Assembly: GCF_003610355.1 (NCBI RefSeq)
Contig: NZ_RAPY01000006.1
Coordinates: forward strand, 124,001 to 188,000
Direction: 5' to 3'
Length of the DNA stretch: 64,000 nt
From: Sphingobacterium detergens
Lineage (GTDB): Bacteria; Bacteroidota; Bacteroidia; Sphingobacteriales; Sphingobacteriaceae
Positions 1-9,024 of this stretch are shown piece after piece. Below the pieces are notes generated by a model. That model was not told where the DNA came from, made no database searches, and worked only from the letters and a program-made list of their open reading frames with translations. Position numbers and translations under genes: made by a program. Each line of letters starts with the position of its first letter. The first letter of the stretch is position 1.

Positions 1-2779
1 TATTAAAACCATAGGTGATCCTTGGTGCAGTACCATGTCCGACAGGCACCCGATCATTGTCGTTAATGATACCATCGCCATTGGCGTCCTTATATAGTAA
101 ATCACCTTTTTTTGGTGTCCCATAGGACGCAAATGGATTTACTTTTTGATTCGTATTTGGATCAGTAGGCGCATTGTCAATCATTTGCTGTACAAGTTGC
201 ATGTCTGCGTCTGTCTGCAAGATGCGATCGGTCAACAAAATATACTGCGTGTTGATGGCATAACCCTCCTGTAGAAGATTTGCTCCTGAAATAGATTTGT
301 CGTTGCCTTTAAATTTGACCACCTTATTGTCAATGAAGGTGAAGTTACCACCGATATTGAATTTGAAGTCATCGCCAATTTTGTCGCGGTAGTTGAGGTT
401 AAGCTCAATACCATTATTGCGGACTTTTGCCGCATTCGTACGTGGTATGGTGGCATTTCCGACAACTAAAGGTGCGGGAAGATTGATCAGAATATTGTCT
501 GTTACTTTATTGAAAACATCAATTGAACCATTCAATTTATAGTTGAAGAGGTCAAAATCTAGGCCTGCATTCAGGATATAGGTGTTTTCCCAGGTCAAAA
601 AGGGGTTGCTTAACACCGTCTGTGCAAATCCGACATACAGTTGATTGTTCAGGATGTAGTTGGCTGGATTGTACAGTGTCAAATATTCGTAGTTGTTGAT
701 CTTATCTGCCCCTGTGAGCTGATCATCCCTGCGGAAGGATACATCCGAAGTACCATTGTTGCCCAAAGCACCATAGGAGGCACGAAACTTAAGACTTGGC
801 ATCCATTTGACGTCGTAGAACTCTTCGGAAGAAATCTTCCAACCGAAGGATGCTGAAGGGAAGGTACCCCATCTGCTTTTTCCGGTCATAAAGCGTGATG
901 AACCGTCGGTACGGAGATTGGCTTCCAATAGGTATTTATCATCCCAGGAGAGGTTAAGTCGCCCAAAGAAAGAGCGCATGGCCCAATCCGTGATGTTGCC
1001 AGAGGCCGAAGCATCCATTGTCGCCGCATTTAACACCGTCAGTGAAGGATCGACGAGATCCAACTTGGATGCCGCAAACCAACCATCTTTAAAATATTCC
1101 TGGCTGGCACCCACCATCACCTCATAATTTAATTTCTCAAATAACTTGTTTTTGTATTTGGCAACTCCGTCCATATAATAACGGTACGATTTAACAGATT
1201 CGTTGGTTACTGAGGAACGGCCAGTACCTGCAGTGGCGACGGTATTTGTCAAGAAATTCCAACGGTCATTAAAAACAGGCTGCGAATAGATAAAATCATC
1301 ATCATAGGTGTAGGTATATGATCCCTCAATGGAAAGACCTTCGATAGGTTTTAATTTTCCATAAAAGCGGGATACAAAGCGATTTTTGTTAATGTTCCCT
1401 TTTTGTCCATACAGGCGATGAAGCACATTGTTGGATTGCGGGTCGTCCTCTGGATTGTTGGGCGAACCAAATCGGCCATCTGGAGCCCTTAGCACCATAC
1501 CTGGTGTACTAGCGCCTGCAAAGGTAAATACATCATTGATAATATTGGTGCCGATATCGGTCTTTGACACGACTCCATTGATATTTGCTCCCAGCGTAAG
1601 CCAGGGTTTTACATCAGCTTCTAGGTTAATGCGACCCGTATGACGTTTGTAGGTAGCTTGTTCAATAATGCCGGGATTGTCCAATAGGCCATAGGAACCG
1701 AAAAATTTAATTTTTTCACTTCCGCCTGTAAAGGACAAATTGTGGTTTTGGCTGATCTTGTTTTGGAAGAGATCAGAAACCCAATCTGTATTGGGATACT
1801 TCAGTGGATCCTGGCCAGCATTTTGTCTCCAAAGATCTATTTTCTCCTGTGAAAATGTAGGTTTTGCATTTGGATCGCCATTTTTGTAGCCTTCATTAAT
1901 CAGCTCCATATAATTGGCGTAGTTGGAAACCATTTGGATGGTATTGGATGGTTTCTGGCTGGAGAAATAATTATTATAGGTAACCTTAAACTGTTCGATC
2001 TTTCCCTTTTTCGTCGTGATGAGAATGACACCATTGGCTGCGCGTGAACCATAGATGGAAGCCGAAGCAGCATCTTTCAATACCGACATACTTTCGACGT
2101 CCTGCGGGTTGATCAGGTTCATATCACCGATCACGCCGTCGATCACAACAAGTGGATTCGCATTGTTTAATGTACCCTGACCACGCACCCGCAGAGTACC
2201 GCCATCGCTACCTGGTCTACCTGAACCTTGATTGACATATAGTCCTGGTGCCTGACCTGCTAAACCTGCAGACAGGGAGGTAACGGGCCTGCTTTCCAGC
2301 ACTTCAGACATTTGAACAGTGGAGACCGAACCTGTCACATTCTCCTTCTTCTGCGTACCGAAACCAACGACAACAACCTCTTCAAGCCCTTTAGATTCTT
2401 TATCCAGGGTGATTGTTAAGGGTGAACCGGCATGAGCAACAGTTTCGATGGTTTTGTAACCAATACTTCTTACCACTAAAGTGACATCTTTCTGTTGACT
2501 ATTGAGTTCAAATAAACCGGTTGCATTAGTTGAAGTAGCTTGATTGGTCCCTTTGATTTGGATCGTCACGTTTGCAATGGCCTTACCTTCACTATCTACG
2601 ACTTTACCTTGGATGGAACTCTGTTGTATGGCTAGCGAAAGCTTGCTATGTGTAAATTTAGGGGTCAACGGGGCGGCGTGGGAAGTTGCCAGATTGGATA
2701 CGACCAACAGGCAGGATAATGGGATTGCCGCGTGCACCCAGCGATTTTTCGCAACGGATGCGTTTTGGATCTTGATCAT
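1..2779 (-). CDS. SusC/RagA-family TonB-linked outer membrane protein, C-terminus beyond window
   Basis: Outer-membrane glycan importer of the SusC family. The gene is open from an ATG at 2779 down to the window edge, so about 926 codons are visible and the C-terminal barrel strands are missing. The N-terminus MIKIQNASVAKNRWVHAAIP leads into a hydrophobic signal segment. A CarboxypepD_reg-like domain follows at about residues 45-125 (VDSEGKAIANVTIQIKGT), then the SusC signature EEVVVVGFGTQKKENVTGSV near 133-150 and a TonB plug (VLKDAASASIYGSRAANGVI). Family knowledge: it would work with a SusD lipoprotein, which should lie beyond the left edge. Its N-terminus is clearly different from the MSLFYK-type SusC proteins at 13.8-37 kb, so it belongs to another system. 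No sigma or anti-sigma gene lies directly upstream. Confidence 0.93.
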   Translation of the reverse strand, partial: MIKIQNASVAKNRWVHAAIPLSCLLVVSNLATSHAAPLTPKFTHSKLSLAIQQSSIQGKVVDSEGKAIANVTIQIKGTNQATSTNATGLFELNSQQKDVTLVVRSIGYKTIETVAHAGSPLTITLDKESKGLEEVVVVGFGTQKKENVTGSVSTVQMSEVLESRPVTSLSAGLAGQAPGLYVNQGSGRPGSDGGTLRVRGQGTLNNANPLVVIDGVIGDMNLINPQDVESMSVLKDAASASIYGSRAANGVILITTKKGKIEQFKVTYNNYFSSQKPSNTIQMVSNYANYMELINEGYKNGDPNAKPTFSQEKIDLWRQNAGQDPLKYPNTDWVSDLFQNKISQNHNLSFTGGSEKIKFFGSYGLLDNPGIIEQATYKRHTGRINLEADVKPWLTLGANINGVVSKTDIGTNIINDVFTFAGASTPGMVLRAPDGRFGSPNNPEDDPQSNNVLHRLYGQKGNINKNRFVSRFYGKLKPIEGLSIEGSYTYTYDDDFIYSQPVFNDRWNFLTNTVATAGTGRSSVTNESVKSYRYYMDGVAKYKNKLFEKLNYEVMVGASQEYFKDGWFAASKLDLVDPSLTVLNAATMDASASGNITDWAMRSFFGRLNLSWDDKYLLEANLRTDGSSRFMTGKSRWGTFPSASFGWKISSEEFYDVKWMPSLKFRASYGALGNNGTSDVSFRRDDQLTGADKINNYEYLTLYNPANYILNNQLYVGFAQTVLSNPFLTWENTYILNAGLDFDLFNYKLNGSIDVFNKVTDNILINLPAPLVVGNATIPRTNAAKVRNNGIELNLNYRDKIGDDFKFNIGGNFTFIDNKVVKFKGNDKSISGANLLQEGYAINTQYILLTDRILQTDADMQLVQQMIDNAPTDPNTNQKVNPFASYGTPKKGDLLYKDANGDGIINDNDRVPVGHGTAPRITYGFN

Positions 2780-3054
2780 AGGCTTTGTTAGATTTAATTG
2801 GATGAAAAAATGAATTTTCTGTACTGTGAATTTACAGCATTCAGTATGAACGATTCTGTCATTTCCTCGCAATCGTTTTCGTAACAATAGCCTTCAATAA
2901 TGAAGTATTCTCTAGGAATTACAATGCGAAAAGGCTTATGATTTTAAAGGAAATATTTTTCGTTCAGAGAATGGACTATAGGGGTAAATATAAAGAGCCC
3001 AGTTGGGAATGGGCTCTCGTATCAATTCTTTGTAAGTCCTATTATATACAGCGT
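2780..3054. other. intergenic, susC leader and receptor terminator
   Basis: This 275-bp gap holds the leader of the minus-strand SusC gene and the terminator of the TonB-dependent receptor gene. A 14-bp imperfect inverted repeat (CTGTGAATTTACAG) is visible around 2823-2837. I cannot assign a confident -33/-7 promoter. Confidence 0.5.
2994..3017 (-). terminator. hairpin downstream of TonB-dependent receptor gene
   Basis: An 8-bp perfect stem (AGAGCCCA / TGGGCTCT) with an 8-nt loop lies about 40 bp past the minus-strand stop codon at 3055. On the minus strand it is followed by the T-rich stretch TTTATATTT. A weak to moderate intrinsic terminator. Confidence 0.7.
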
Positions 3055-5445
3055 TTAGAATTCGATCCTATAGTTAATGGTTGGTATGATACCAGTCCAT
3101 TTTTGCGGCTCGATGATACGTTTGCTGAAATTGTAATGCATCCCGACAGTGTTCTCTCTATTGAGGATATTTTGAATATCCAGAATAAGGAGATGACTCA
3201 CCTTTTTACGATTTATTCGATAGGTGGATGAAAAATCAAGTCGAATATAAGGATCGGCAGTTAAGGTATTAATCTGGCTTTGATCGATGATTTCCTCATC
3301 TAAACGCAAGGATTCATCTTCCAATACCGGAGAGTATTTTCTTCCGCCGGCATAGATCAGTTTGGCATTCATACCAAATAGGTTATTTTTATTCTTTCCT
3401 ACTGTCCATTCTTTTCCCAATAATAGATTACCGACATAGCGTGTATTGAATGTTGTATTGTATTCTTTCCCATTGAGTGCTTTGAATTTGGAATCAAATA
3501 CCGAAGTGGTAGCCATAAAATAATAGCCTTTGCTAAGTGATTTTTCAACCGTTAACTCAACGCCATAATTTCTGCCTGTACCTTTATTGACGAGTTGACG
3601 ATAGGTCGATGTACCAATTGCCGAAATATCTGACACATTCAGCAGGGAGAAATTCATTGCTGGATCTGAAGAAACCGGGACATTATATAAATGTTGATAA
3701 TAGACTTCGGTCTTAACCCGGAGTGTACGACTCAGATTCTTTTCATATCCAATGACAGCTTGAGCAGATTTGGTAGGAGATAGCGCGGTATTATCTGTTG
3801 TATTTTGTCCGGTTCCGCTCTTGGCAAAATAATAGCTGAGGGGTTCTAAACGATTGTAAAGTCCGGTACCAAAGGATACCGTCTGGTCTGGAGCGACCTT
3901 CCAGTTTAATCCCAATCGGGGCTCTGCAGTCCAGCTTTTACTTAAGGAAAAATAGTTGGCATGTACACCCGTGTTTAATGTCAGACGGTCGGACAGCTCA
4001 GTTTTGAGTTGTGCAAAGGCGTCATACGTACTGGTACTTCCATTTTCATTGATCCTTTCTTTTAATGCCGCGAGTTTGGTATCGTAGGTTAGCGCATAGA
4101 GATCATAGCGAAGCAGGCTGGCATTGATACCCGCACGGATCGTATTTTTGCTGCTGGCTCTATAATTGAGGCTTCCAGCATAACGGATTGCGGTATTTGT
4201 AAATTTATCTTTGTGATATAGGCTAGTGACATAATCCTGTGTCAGGGTATCTGTTTTATTGGAATTGCGGCTGACCGATGCCGAAATAATATTTGTGAAA
4301 TACAATCGATCATTGGCGATATATTGATGTTTTAGCCCGGCACTACCAGCGTTAAATCCCAAGTTCATGTCCTGCGCGTCTGTTCGTTCCTCCCATTCTT
4401 GGAAATTGCGTTTGGCAGTTTCCTTTATTTTTCCGAGGCCGCCAATCCCAAACAGTGAAAATGTTCCAGCTTTCTTGGTTGGAAATACAAAATTAAAGGA
4501 GAGATCCTGATATTTTGGGATACCGGTATCCGAGACTTTTACACCTACTTTTTCTAATAGACTCAATGAGGAGTACCGGTAGCTGATTAAATACGATGCA
4601 TCGCTCCCTTTTTTGAAAGGACCTTCTAAAGTTGCACCTACTCCCAACACGCCGACATTGAATGTGTATTCGCGTTTATCGGTATTTCCTTTTCTAAATC
4701 TAAGGTCAAACACCCCCGATATCGCGTTGTTGTATTCAGCGGCAAGTCCACCGGTATAGAAGTCAGATTTTCCCAAAACCATGGTATTGAGCATACTGAT
4801 CCCCCCACCAGCGGCTCCTTCGGCTCCAAAGTGGTTGGGATTTACAATTTCGATCCCTTCCAATCGCCACTGTAGGCTTTTAGGCGAATTTCCACGCACA
4901 ATTATCTCATTGTCATCACCTCCAGCAACGACTCCGGGAAAACTCTGTGCCATTCTTGCGGGGTCAAAAAAAGCGCCAGCATATCGATTGGTCTCCTCAG
5001 GTGAAAATGAGCGTCCACTGGTCATGGCCATTTGATTTAAAGGTTGTTTTCCCGTATTGGCGTAGACGACAGCTTCGTTCAACGTGTTTGCCTGTGGTTC
5101 CATTTCAATGTTGAGTACATTCTCGCGCCCTGAGGTAATAAGCAACTCTGATAATTCTTCCTGCCTGTAGCCTGCCATGCGTATTTGTAGGACCTGGCGT
5201 CCTACAGGAACTTGCAGCAGCCTAAATTCGCCTTGCTGATCTGTACTCACAGATTTTGTATTGCCATTGGAGGACAGTACAATAGTGGCACCAATAATTG
5301 GAAGTCTTGTATTTTTGTCCAGGATAGTACCTTTAACAGTCTCGGTCACGACCCGTCGGTTTGTCTTCGTCGAATCTTGTGCCTGGGCAAGTGATTGCGT
5401 GGCCTGAGTCGCCAGCGCAATTATTAAGATTGATGTTAGTTTCAT
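3055..5445 (-). CDS. TonB-dependent receptor with CarboxypepD_reg domain, no SusD partner
   Basis: A 796-residue outer-membrane receptor. The signal peptide is about residues 1-22 (MKLTSILIIALATQATQSLA). A carboxypeptidase-regulatory-like domain occupies about 30-115 (VKGTILDKNTRLPIIGATIV), the plug about 135-250 (RMAQSFPGVVAGGDDNEIIV, then RGNSPKSLQWRLEGIEI), and the rest is barrel ending in YRIEF, whose terminal aromatic residue fits Omp assembly. It is shorter than the SusC proteins here (about 1030-1120 residues), lacks their EVVVTAMG motif, and no SusD gene adjoins it. This suggests a stand-alone TBDR for a siderophore, peptide, vitamin or oligosaccharide; the substrate cannot be told. 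The upstream region has three TTAAC-type half-sites (5558-5609) that could be operators. Confidence 0.92.
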   Translation of the reverse strand: MKLTSILIIALATQATQSLAQAQDSTKTNRRVVTETVKGTILDKNTRLPIIGATIVLSSNGNTKSVSTDQQGEFRLLQVPVGRQVLQIRMAGYRQEELSELLITSGRENVLNIEMEPQANTLNEAVVYANTGKQPLNQMAMTSGRSFSPEETNRYAGAFFDPARMAQSFPGVVAGGDDNEIIVRGNSPKSLQWRLEGIEIVNPNHFGAEGAAGGGISMLNTMVLGKSDFYTGGLAAEYNNAISGVFDLRFRKGNTDKREYTFNVGVLGVGATLEGPFKKGSDASYLISYRYSSLSLLEKVGVKVSDTGIPKYQDLSFNFVFPTKKAGTFSLFGIGGLGKIKETAKRNFQEWEERTDAQDMNLGFNAGSAGLKHQYIANDRLYFTNIISASVSRNSNKTDTLTQDYVTSLYHKDKFTNTAIRYAGSLNYRASSKNTIRAGINASLLRYDLYALTYDTKLAALKERINENGSTSTYDAFAQLKTELSDRLTLNTGVHANYFSLSKSWTAEPRLGLNWKVAPDQTVSFGTGLYNRLEPLSYYFAKSGTGQNTTDNTALSPTKSAQAVIGYEKNLSRTLRVKTEVYYQHLYNVPVSSDPAMNFSLLNVSDISAIGTSTYRQLVNKGTGRNYGVELTVEKSLSKGYYFMATTSVFDSKFKALNGKEYNTTFNTRYVGNLLLGKEWTVGKNKNNLFGMNAKLIYAGGRKYSPVLEDESLRLDEEIIDQSQINTLTADPYIRLDFSSTYRINRKKVSHLLILDIQNILNRENTVGMHYNFSKRIIEPQKWTGIIPTINYRIEF

Positions 5446-5828
5446 ATTGATTAAGCTTTATCTCTATGACAGCTAACTTTCACTTTACCCTTAGTGATCA
5501 GTATAATTTTTTTAAACTGGTTTCTTTTCCTCGTCAAAAACTTCAAATTGCTGGAATGTTATTAACAAAAATGATTCTTATATCCAGTTAATTAACATTG
5601 TTATTAACATTTTTATCCTGTTTTTGATGAGATGATTTTTTTGAAAAAGACGGAGGGTAATTGGTGATTTCTTAGCCATATATTACTCCGTTTAGATTTG
5701 TATGCTGCCTGTGGACTGTCTACAGGACGAGCTTATTAAAAAAATAACTATTTTTTATCTATTTGGTTAAAAAGTATCTGTGCGCTGTAGCGGCCAGCTA
5801 TATTGAAACGTTATGAAATTATAACTAA
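5446..5828. other. intergenic region between divergent TBDR and lipoprotein genes
   Basis: 383 bp without a gene, the shared upstream region of two divergent genes. It contains two direct copies of TGTTATTAACA at 5558-5568 and 5599-5609, with the perfect palindrome GTTAATTAAC at 5587-5596 between them. Nothing coding is visible. No confident Bacteroidota promoter could be placed on either strand. Confidence 0.55.
5558..5609. promoter_or_regulatory. cluster of TTAAC/GTTAA half-sites upstream of TBDR
   Basis: TGTTATTAACA occurs twice, 41 bp apart start to start, flanking the 10-bp palindrome GTTAATTAAC at 5587-5596. Such a cluster could be a protein-binding region for control of the TBDR gene at 3055-5445. 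The AT-rich background makes chance occurrence possible. Confidence 0.3.
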
Positions 5829-6341
5829 ATGAGAACCAAGATGAGTAAATTATTTAGCGGAATTCTAGTATTGATTTTGTTTTGCAGTTGCAGTAAGGAT
5901 ACCATTAGTCCAGAAAAAATAGCACCAGAGGATGTGAAAAAACAATTGGAAGCCTATGATTGGATTCCCGCATTTTCTACGAGTGATACGAAAGATGAGC
6001 TGTATCATTATAAACCGGAAGATTGCGAAAAGGATAATAATTATTCTTTTTCTTTTGGCAATGATTTTCAAAAATTAAAGCTGCAGCCAGGAAAAGAGCT
6101 TTGTGGAGCCAATAAGGAAACCTTTGAACAGTCTATTTTAGATGGAAAGTCTGAACGATCTTTTACCTATGACAAAGAGAAAAAGAGCATTAAGTTTGCT
6201 GATAGCGATCAGTACGAAAGCTATGGTGTCCTTGTGGACGGAGATTATTTGGTCTTAACCTATCGAAATAACGATCCCCTTGCTTTTGTTATTCCCAGGG
6301 CATATTATTTTAAGGGAAAAAGTAAAGAAAAAAATAAGTAG
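5829..6341 (+). CDS. small predicted lipoprotein, function unknown
   Basis: A 170-residue protein with a lipoprotein signal (MSKLFSGILVLILFCSCSKD) in which the Cys of LFCSC would be lipidated. The gene may start at the first ATG (5829) or at the second (5841), which begins directly with MSKLF; the second looks more like a normal signal peptide. The mature part is polar and Lys/Glu-rich, with aromatic strand-like stretches (ENVD-free, YGVLVDGDYLVLTYRNNDP near the C-terminus) reminiscent of small beta-rich lipocalin-like lipoproteins. I do not recognise a family. It is divergent from the TBDR gene and followed by a strong terminator, so it is probably monocistronic. Confidence 0.8.
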   Translation: MRTKMSKLFSGILVLILFCSCSKDTISPEKIAPEDVKKQLEAYDWIPAFSTSDTKDELYHYKPEDCEKDNNYSFSFGNDFQKLKLQPGKELCGANKETFEQSILDGKSERSFTYDKEKKSIKFADSDQYESYGVLVDGDYLVLTYRNNDPLAFVIPRAYYFKGKSKEKNK

Positions 6342-6363
6342 CATTCCTATAACACATGAATGG

Positions 6364-6388
6364 AAAGACGGCTTGCCGTCTTTTTTTA
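6364..6388 (+). terminator. intrinsic terminator of small lipoprotein gene
   Basis: Stem AAAGACGGC / GCCGTCTTT at 6364-6383 with a very short loop, running directly into a T-tract. It lies 22 bp past the stop codon at 6341. Confidence 0.88.
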
Positions 6389-6611
6389 TTTAGGGATGTA
6401 AACAATTTTTTTTTACATACTATGAATTGTACATGTTTGCTACTGATCTCTTAACCATATTCACCATAATATTGAATATTCATATTGAAAATCATTTTTA
6501 ATTACTGCATAAGTGTTGGCAGTTGATTGGTTCTATTGACGCTATTACTTAAATTTCTATAACAGAAAAATTATCTTGATTATTATCTTTAAATCCTTAT
6601 TTTAGTCTTTT

Positions 6612-6625
6612 GGAAACCGGTTGCA
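6612..6625. promoter_or_regulatory. LacI-family-like operator upstream of GH3 glycosidase gene
   Basis: The sequence GGAAACCGGTTGC contains the perfect 8-bp palindrome AACCGGTT at 6615-6622, with the central CpG typical of LacI/GalR-family operators (family knowledge). It lies about 27 bp before the ATG of the GH3 gene, where a bound repressor would block transcription. A LacI-type regulator is encoded at 45196-46206, but a link between the two is only a guess. Confidence 0.4.
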
Positions 6626-6648
6626 TAACCCCGTTAACTTTAAACTAA

Positions 6649-9012
6649 ATGAAACTCCGAATATTACTTTTGACAGCGATGTCAACATTGCTTTATCCAC
6701 AACTCCAAGCGCAACAATTGCCTTATAAGGATAGCCGTCTCACTACCGAACAACGTGTCAATGATCTTTTGGGGCGAATGACCGTGGAAGAGAAGGTGGG
6801 GCAGCTGAGCAAATTGCTTGGATGGGAAATGTATGAAAAGAAGGAGAAGTATGTAGGGGTGAGCGACAAATTAAAGAAAGCGGTCAAAGAGCAGCACATC
6901 GGGTTGTTGTGGGCAACATTGCGTGCTGATCCCTGGACGCAAAAAACACTCTTGAATGGTCTTAATCCGATTGAGGCTGCACGTGCGACCAACGCCATTC
7001 AGCGGTATATGCTGGACAGTACCCGTTTGGGAATCCCATTGCTGCTGTCGGAAGAGGCTCCACATGGACATATGGCTATCGGTGCTACGGTATTTCCGAC
7101 GGCAATAGGGCAAGCGAGTACCTGGAATCCAAATCTGATTCAACGTATGGCATCAACAATAGCGCTGGAAACCTACGCTGTGGGTGGAAAAAATGGCTAT
7201 GGGCCGGTCCTGGATCTCGCGCGCGACCCACGCTGGTCGCGGACAGAAGAAACTTATGGCGAAGATCCTTATTTAACAGGCAAGATGGGAACTGCAATGA
7301 TCCGTGGTTTTCAAGGTGAGAAACTTGGACAACAGGATAAAATCATTGGTACATTAAAACACTTTGTCGCTTATGCTGCACCAGATGGTGGGCACAACGG
7401 TGAATCGGTATCATTTGGTGAACGGAGTCTAAGACACTATTTTTTACCACCTTTCGAAAAGGCCGTTAAATCTGGCGCAGGCTCGGTCATGACAGCTTAT
7501 AATAGTATTGATGGAATTCCATGCTCTGCAAATCCCTGGTTGTTAAAAGATGTTCTCCGTAAAGATTGGGGCTTTACTGGATTTGTGGTATCCGATTTAT
7601 TGAGCATTTCCGGCCTTAATGGGGGACATGCGACAGCCGCTACAGCGGAGGAAGCTGCTTCACAAAGTATACATGTGGGATTGGATGTTGACCTGAGCGG
7701 ATCGGGATATGGTCCGAATCTTTTAAAAGCTGTGCAACAAGGTCTAGTGGAGCCTGCTGTATTGGATACCGCAGTAGCCCGTGTATTACGGATGAAGTTC
7801 AATCTTGGGCTATTTGATCGTCCCTATGTAGACGAGAAGCAGGTGATCCAGAAAGTTGCCACAGCGCAGAATAAATCTGTTGCCAGAGCGGTTGCTAGAG
7901 AATCTATTATCTTGCTAAAAAATGAAAAAAATATCTTACCATTAAGCAAATCGTTGAAACGCATTGCGGTTATCGGACCGAATGCCGACAATGCTTACAA
8001 TCAACTGGGGGACTATACGGCTCCACAGGCTGATGGTAAGATACAGACGGTATTGACAGGCATTCGCGCAGCGGTAGGTAAAGGTACGCAAGTTGATTAT
8101 GTAAAAGGTTGCGCTATCCGTGACACGACAAATTCTGATATTGCGGCAGCGGTGGCAGCAGCACAGCAAGCCGATGCTGTGGTTTTGATTCTCGGCGGTT
8201 CCAGTGCACGGGATTTTAAAACTTCCTACCAGGCAACAGGAGCGGCGAATGTAGATCCCAATACAGTCAGTGATATGGAAAGTGGTGAAGGGTTTGACCG
8301 TGTTTCGTTGGATATGATGGGTGATCAATTAAAACTTATGAAAGCGATCCAGGCAACAGGTAAGCCTGTGGTGCTGGTGACCATTATGGGAAGACCGCTT
8401 AATCTAAATTGGGCCGCGGAGCATATTCCTGCAATTGTGAATGCCTGGTATCCCGGACAGGAGGGAGGATTAGCCATTGCTGATGTCTTGTTTGGCGATT
8501 ATAATCCAGCCGGCCGGTTACCGATTTCTGTACCACGATCTGTGGGTCAACTTCCGGTACATTATAATCATACAAAACCTAAACATCATGATTATGTGGA
8601 GATGTCCGCCAAACCTTTGTATGCTTTTGGCTATGGGTTAAGTTACAGTAAGTTTGAATACAGCAACCTACAGGTAGGACTGACCGAAGGCGCAGATGAT
8701 TTTGTATGTACAGTATCCTTTGATGTCGAAAATAAGGGTAGTGTGACTGGCGATGAGGTAGCACAATTATATGTTGTCGATGAAGTCAGTTCGGTAGTAA
8801 CACCCATTATGCAGTTAAAACAATTTGAACGTAGAGCTATTCCAGCAGGAAAGAAAGAGCGGTACACTTTCCAGTTGAGCAAAGAAGACCTCAAATTGTG
8901 GAATGCAACTAATGCCTGGAAAACAGAAAAAGGGAAATTCAAATTGCTAGTAGGTACATCATCCGATGATATTCGACTAAAAGGGGAGATGGAGCTAAAG
9001 AAGGATTATTAA
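6649..9012 (+). CDS. bglX: GH3 beta-glycosidase (BglX-like beta-glucosidase)
   Basis: A 787-residue secreted glycoside hydrolase of family 3, hydrolysing terminal beta-linked glucose, xylose or a related sugar from oligosaccharides, probably in the periplasm. Signal peptide MKLRILLLTAMSTLLYPQLQ with cleavage near QAQ. The N-terminal GH3 barrel includes DLARDPRWSRTEETYGEDPY and the nucleophile motif GFTGFVVSDLLSISG, in which Asp316 is the predicted nucleophile. The GH3 C-terminal domain (about 395-640) contains IAVIGPNADN and WYPGQEGGLAIADVLFGDYN. A fibronectin III-like domain closes the protein (FDVENKGSVTGDEVAQLYV). Length and order match BglX. Exact substrate is uncertain. A LacI-like operator sits just upstream. 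Confidence 0.93.
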   Translation: MKLRILLLTAMSTLLYPQLQAQQLPYKDSRLTTEQRVNDLLGRMTVEEKVGQLSKLLGWEMYEKKEKYVGVSDKLKKAVKEQHIGLLWATLRADPWTQKTLLNGLNPIEAARATNAIQRYMLDSTRLGIPLLLSEEAPHGHMAIGATVFPTAIGQASTWNPNLIQRMASTIALETYAVGGKNGYGPVLDLARDPRWSRTEETYGEDPYLTGKMGTAMIRGFQGEKLGQQDKIIGTLKHFVAYAAPDGGHNGESVSFGERSLRHYFLPPFEKAVKSGAGSVMTAYNSIDGIPCSANPWLLKDVLRKDWGFTGFVVSDLLSISGLNGGHATAATAEEAASQSIHVGLDVDLSGSGYGPNLLKAVQQGLVEPAVLDTAVARVLRMKFNLGLFDRPYVDEKQVIQKVATAQNKSVARAVARESIILLKNEKNILPLSKSLKRIAVIGPNADNAYNQLGDYTAPQADGKIQTVLTGIRAAVGKGTQVDYVKGCAIRDTTNSDIAAAVAAAQQADAVVLILGGSSARDFKTSYQATGAANVDPNTVSDMESGEGFDRVSLDMMGDQLKLMKAIQATGKPVVLVTIMGRPLNLNWAAEHIPAIVNAWYPGQEGGLAIADVLFGDYNPAGRLPISVPRSVGQLPVHYNHTKPKHHDYVEMSAKPLYAFGYGLSYSKFEYSNLQVGLTEGADDFVCTVSFDVENKGSVTGDEVAQLYVVDEVSSVVTPIMQLKQFERRAIPAGKKERYTFQLSKEDLKLWNATNAWKTEKGKFKLLVGTSSDDIRLKGEMELKKDY

Positions 9013-9024
9013 TTAATCCTTCTT
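8998..9024. repeat. inverted repeat covering both stop codons of convergent genes
   Basis: Arms AAGAAGGATTA (8998-9008) and TAATCCTTCTT (9014-9024) are perfect inverted repeats around a 5-nt loop. The loop and arm edge contain the stop codons of the GH3 gene (9010-9012) and of the opposite lipoprotein gene (9013-9015). There is no clear T-tract. It may act as a shared transcript end or RNase barrier. Confidence 0.6.

Larger units (their letters stand above)
6342..6648. other. intergenic region upstream of the GH3 gene
   Basis: 307 bp holding the terminator of the lipoprotein gene, a perfect 10-bp palindrome TGAATATTCA at 6473-6482 and a LacI-type operator-like site near 6612-6625. No further gene is visible. 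Confidence 0.5.

Noticed and set aside
2938..3231. 97-codon plus-strand open frame
   Set aside because: Overlaps the 3' end of the TonB-dependent receptor gene and its terminator on the other strand; no signal or family features.
6473..6482. Palindrome TGAATATTCA upstream of the GH3 gene
   Set aside because: Ten bases in AT-rich DNA without a second copy or promoter context; too likely by chance.
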